Origin: Pseudomonas bubulae
GTDB taxonomy: Bacteria > Pseudomonadota > Gammaproteobacteria > Pseudomonadales > Pseudomonadaceae
NCBI RefSeq assembly: GCF_037023725.1
Contig: NZ_CP146077.1
Location: 1,773,001 to 1,837,000 of the forward strand
Reading direction: 5' to 3'
Length of the DNA: 64,000 nt
Numbering within the stretch: the stretch's first letter is position 1; every line of letters begins with the position of its first letter. The position numbers and the translations under genes are program-made. Below the pieces are notes generated by a model that made no database searches, was not told the DNA's origin, and saw only the letters and a program-made list of their open reading frames with translations. Shown piece by piece: positions 63,733 through 64,000 of the stretch.

Positions 63733-64000
63733 GAAAGTGCCTTTTGGTAAAAGTCGGAATGATAAGGAAGAAGGCGCTTCTTGGCGGTGTATGGCCAGCT
63801 TGGAGTATCTGTGCAGGGTCAATGTAAGTCGGGTGATTGGTTCAGCGCTTTCTTCAGGGAGTTGCTAGCGTTTTTTAAAATTAGTCGTGTTTTTTTTTAA
63901 GGCGCAAATCAATTGCATGAGATTGTGTCGCGCCCGGCTGGCGGAATTTATCGATTTCTTGAATAAGAGGTTTGTTTTTGTAGGGGGGCTGTCGTTATCA
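63733..64000. other. Right-hand edge, no gene recognised
   Basis: About 270 bp upstream of the orphan membrane protein gene, AT-rich with a long T-run near 63890. The promoter of that gene is expected here. No RNA gene or coding start is evident before the window ends. Confidence 0.35.

Overview
The window is high-GC chromosomal DNA of a fluorescent-type Pseudomonas. The evidence is the gene order (argG-motY-pyrC-rnt-tsa-bfd-bfrB-grxD-argF, glpFKRD with glpM, aauSR-aatJQMP), the gene content (membrane PQQ glucose dehydrogenase with an OprB porin) and scattered REP hairpins built on GGGAGCGGGCTTGCTCGCGA. The block at 53-63 kb follows the order I recall for P. aeruginosa PA3525-PA3538. I see no rRNA, tRNA, CRISPR array, insertion sequence or prophage.

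Layout. 0-3 kb: tRNA wobble-modification genes cmoA/cmoB (cmoB cut by the window edge), a lysoplasmalogenase, a chagasin-type inhibitor lipoprotein and an unknown 164-aa protein behind a perfect 28-bp palindrome. 3-15 kb: a second-type Lon protease (AsrA-like) with a near-consensus heat-shock promoter, a c-di-GMP phosphodiesterase, gcd, oprB and a ZnuD-type TonB receptor behind a Zur box. 15-30 kb: a siderophore reductase/PadR pair (yqjH/yqjI-like) with two overlapping operator palindromes, an unusual class A PBP-like protein, an amino-acid permease, OpgC, a stand-alone glutamate-synthase-like flavoprotein, a Nudix/LysE/GNAT run and divergent metR/metE.

30-38 kb holds the most interesting locus. 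Six tightly overlapping minus-strand genes encode a HAD phosphatase, a class III aminotransferase, an alpha/beta hydrolase, a FemAB-like acyltransferase, a sensor kinase and a sigma54 response regulator. A sigma54 -24/-12 promoter precedes the first gene, and a palindromic candidate enhancer site lies about 75 bp further upstream. It reads as a self-regulated small-molecule pathway whose product I cannot name.

38-41 kb: an outer-membrane MipA protein and an operon of one arginase-fold protein with two four-helix SMR/EamA-type subunits. 41-48 kb: the AauS/AauR two-component system (with glpM) and its target acidic amino-acid ABC transporter, whose sigma54 promoter and AauR inverted repeat are visible. 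48-53 kb: glycerol catabolism. 53-63 kb: the conserved housekeeping block, where iron storage (bfrB/bfd, Fur-like box), peroxide defence and arginine and pyrimidine synthesis sit together. 63 kb to the end: an AT-richer orphan two-TM protein.
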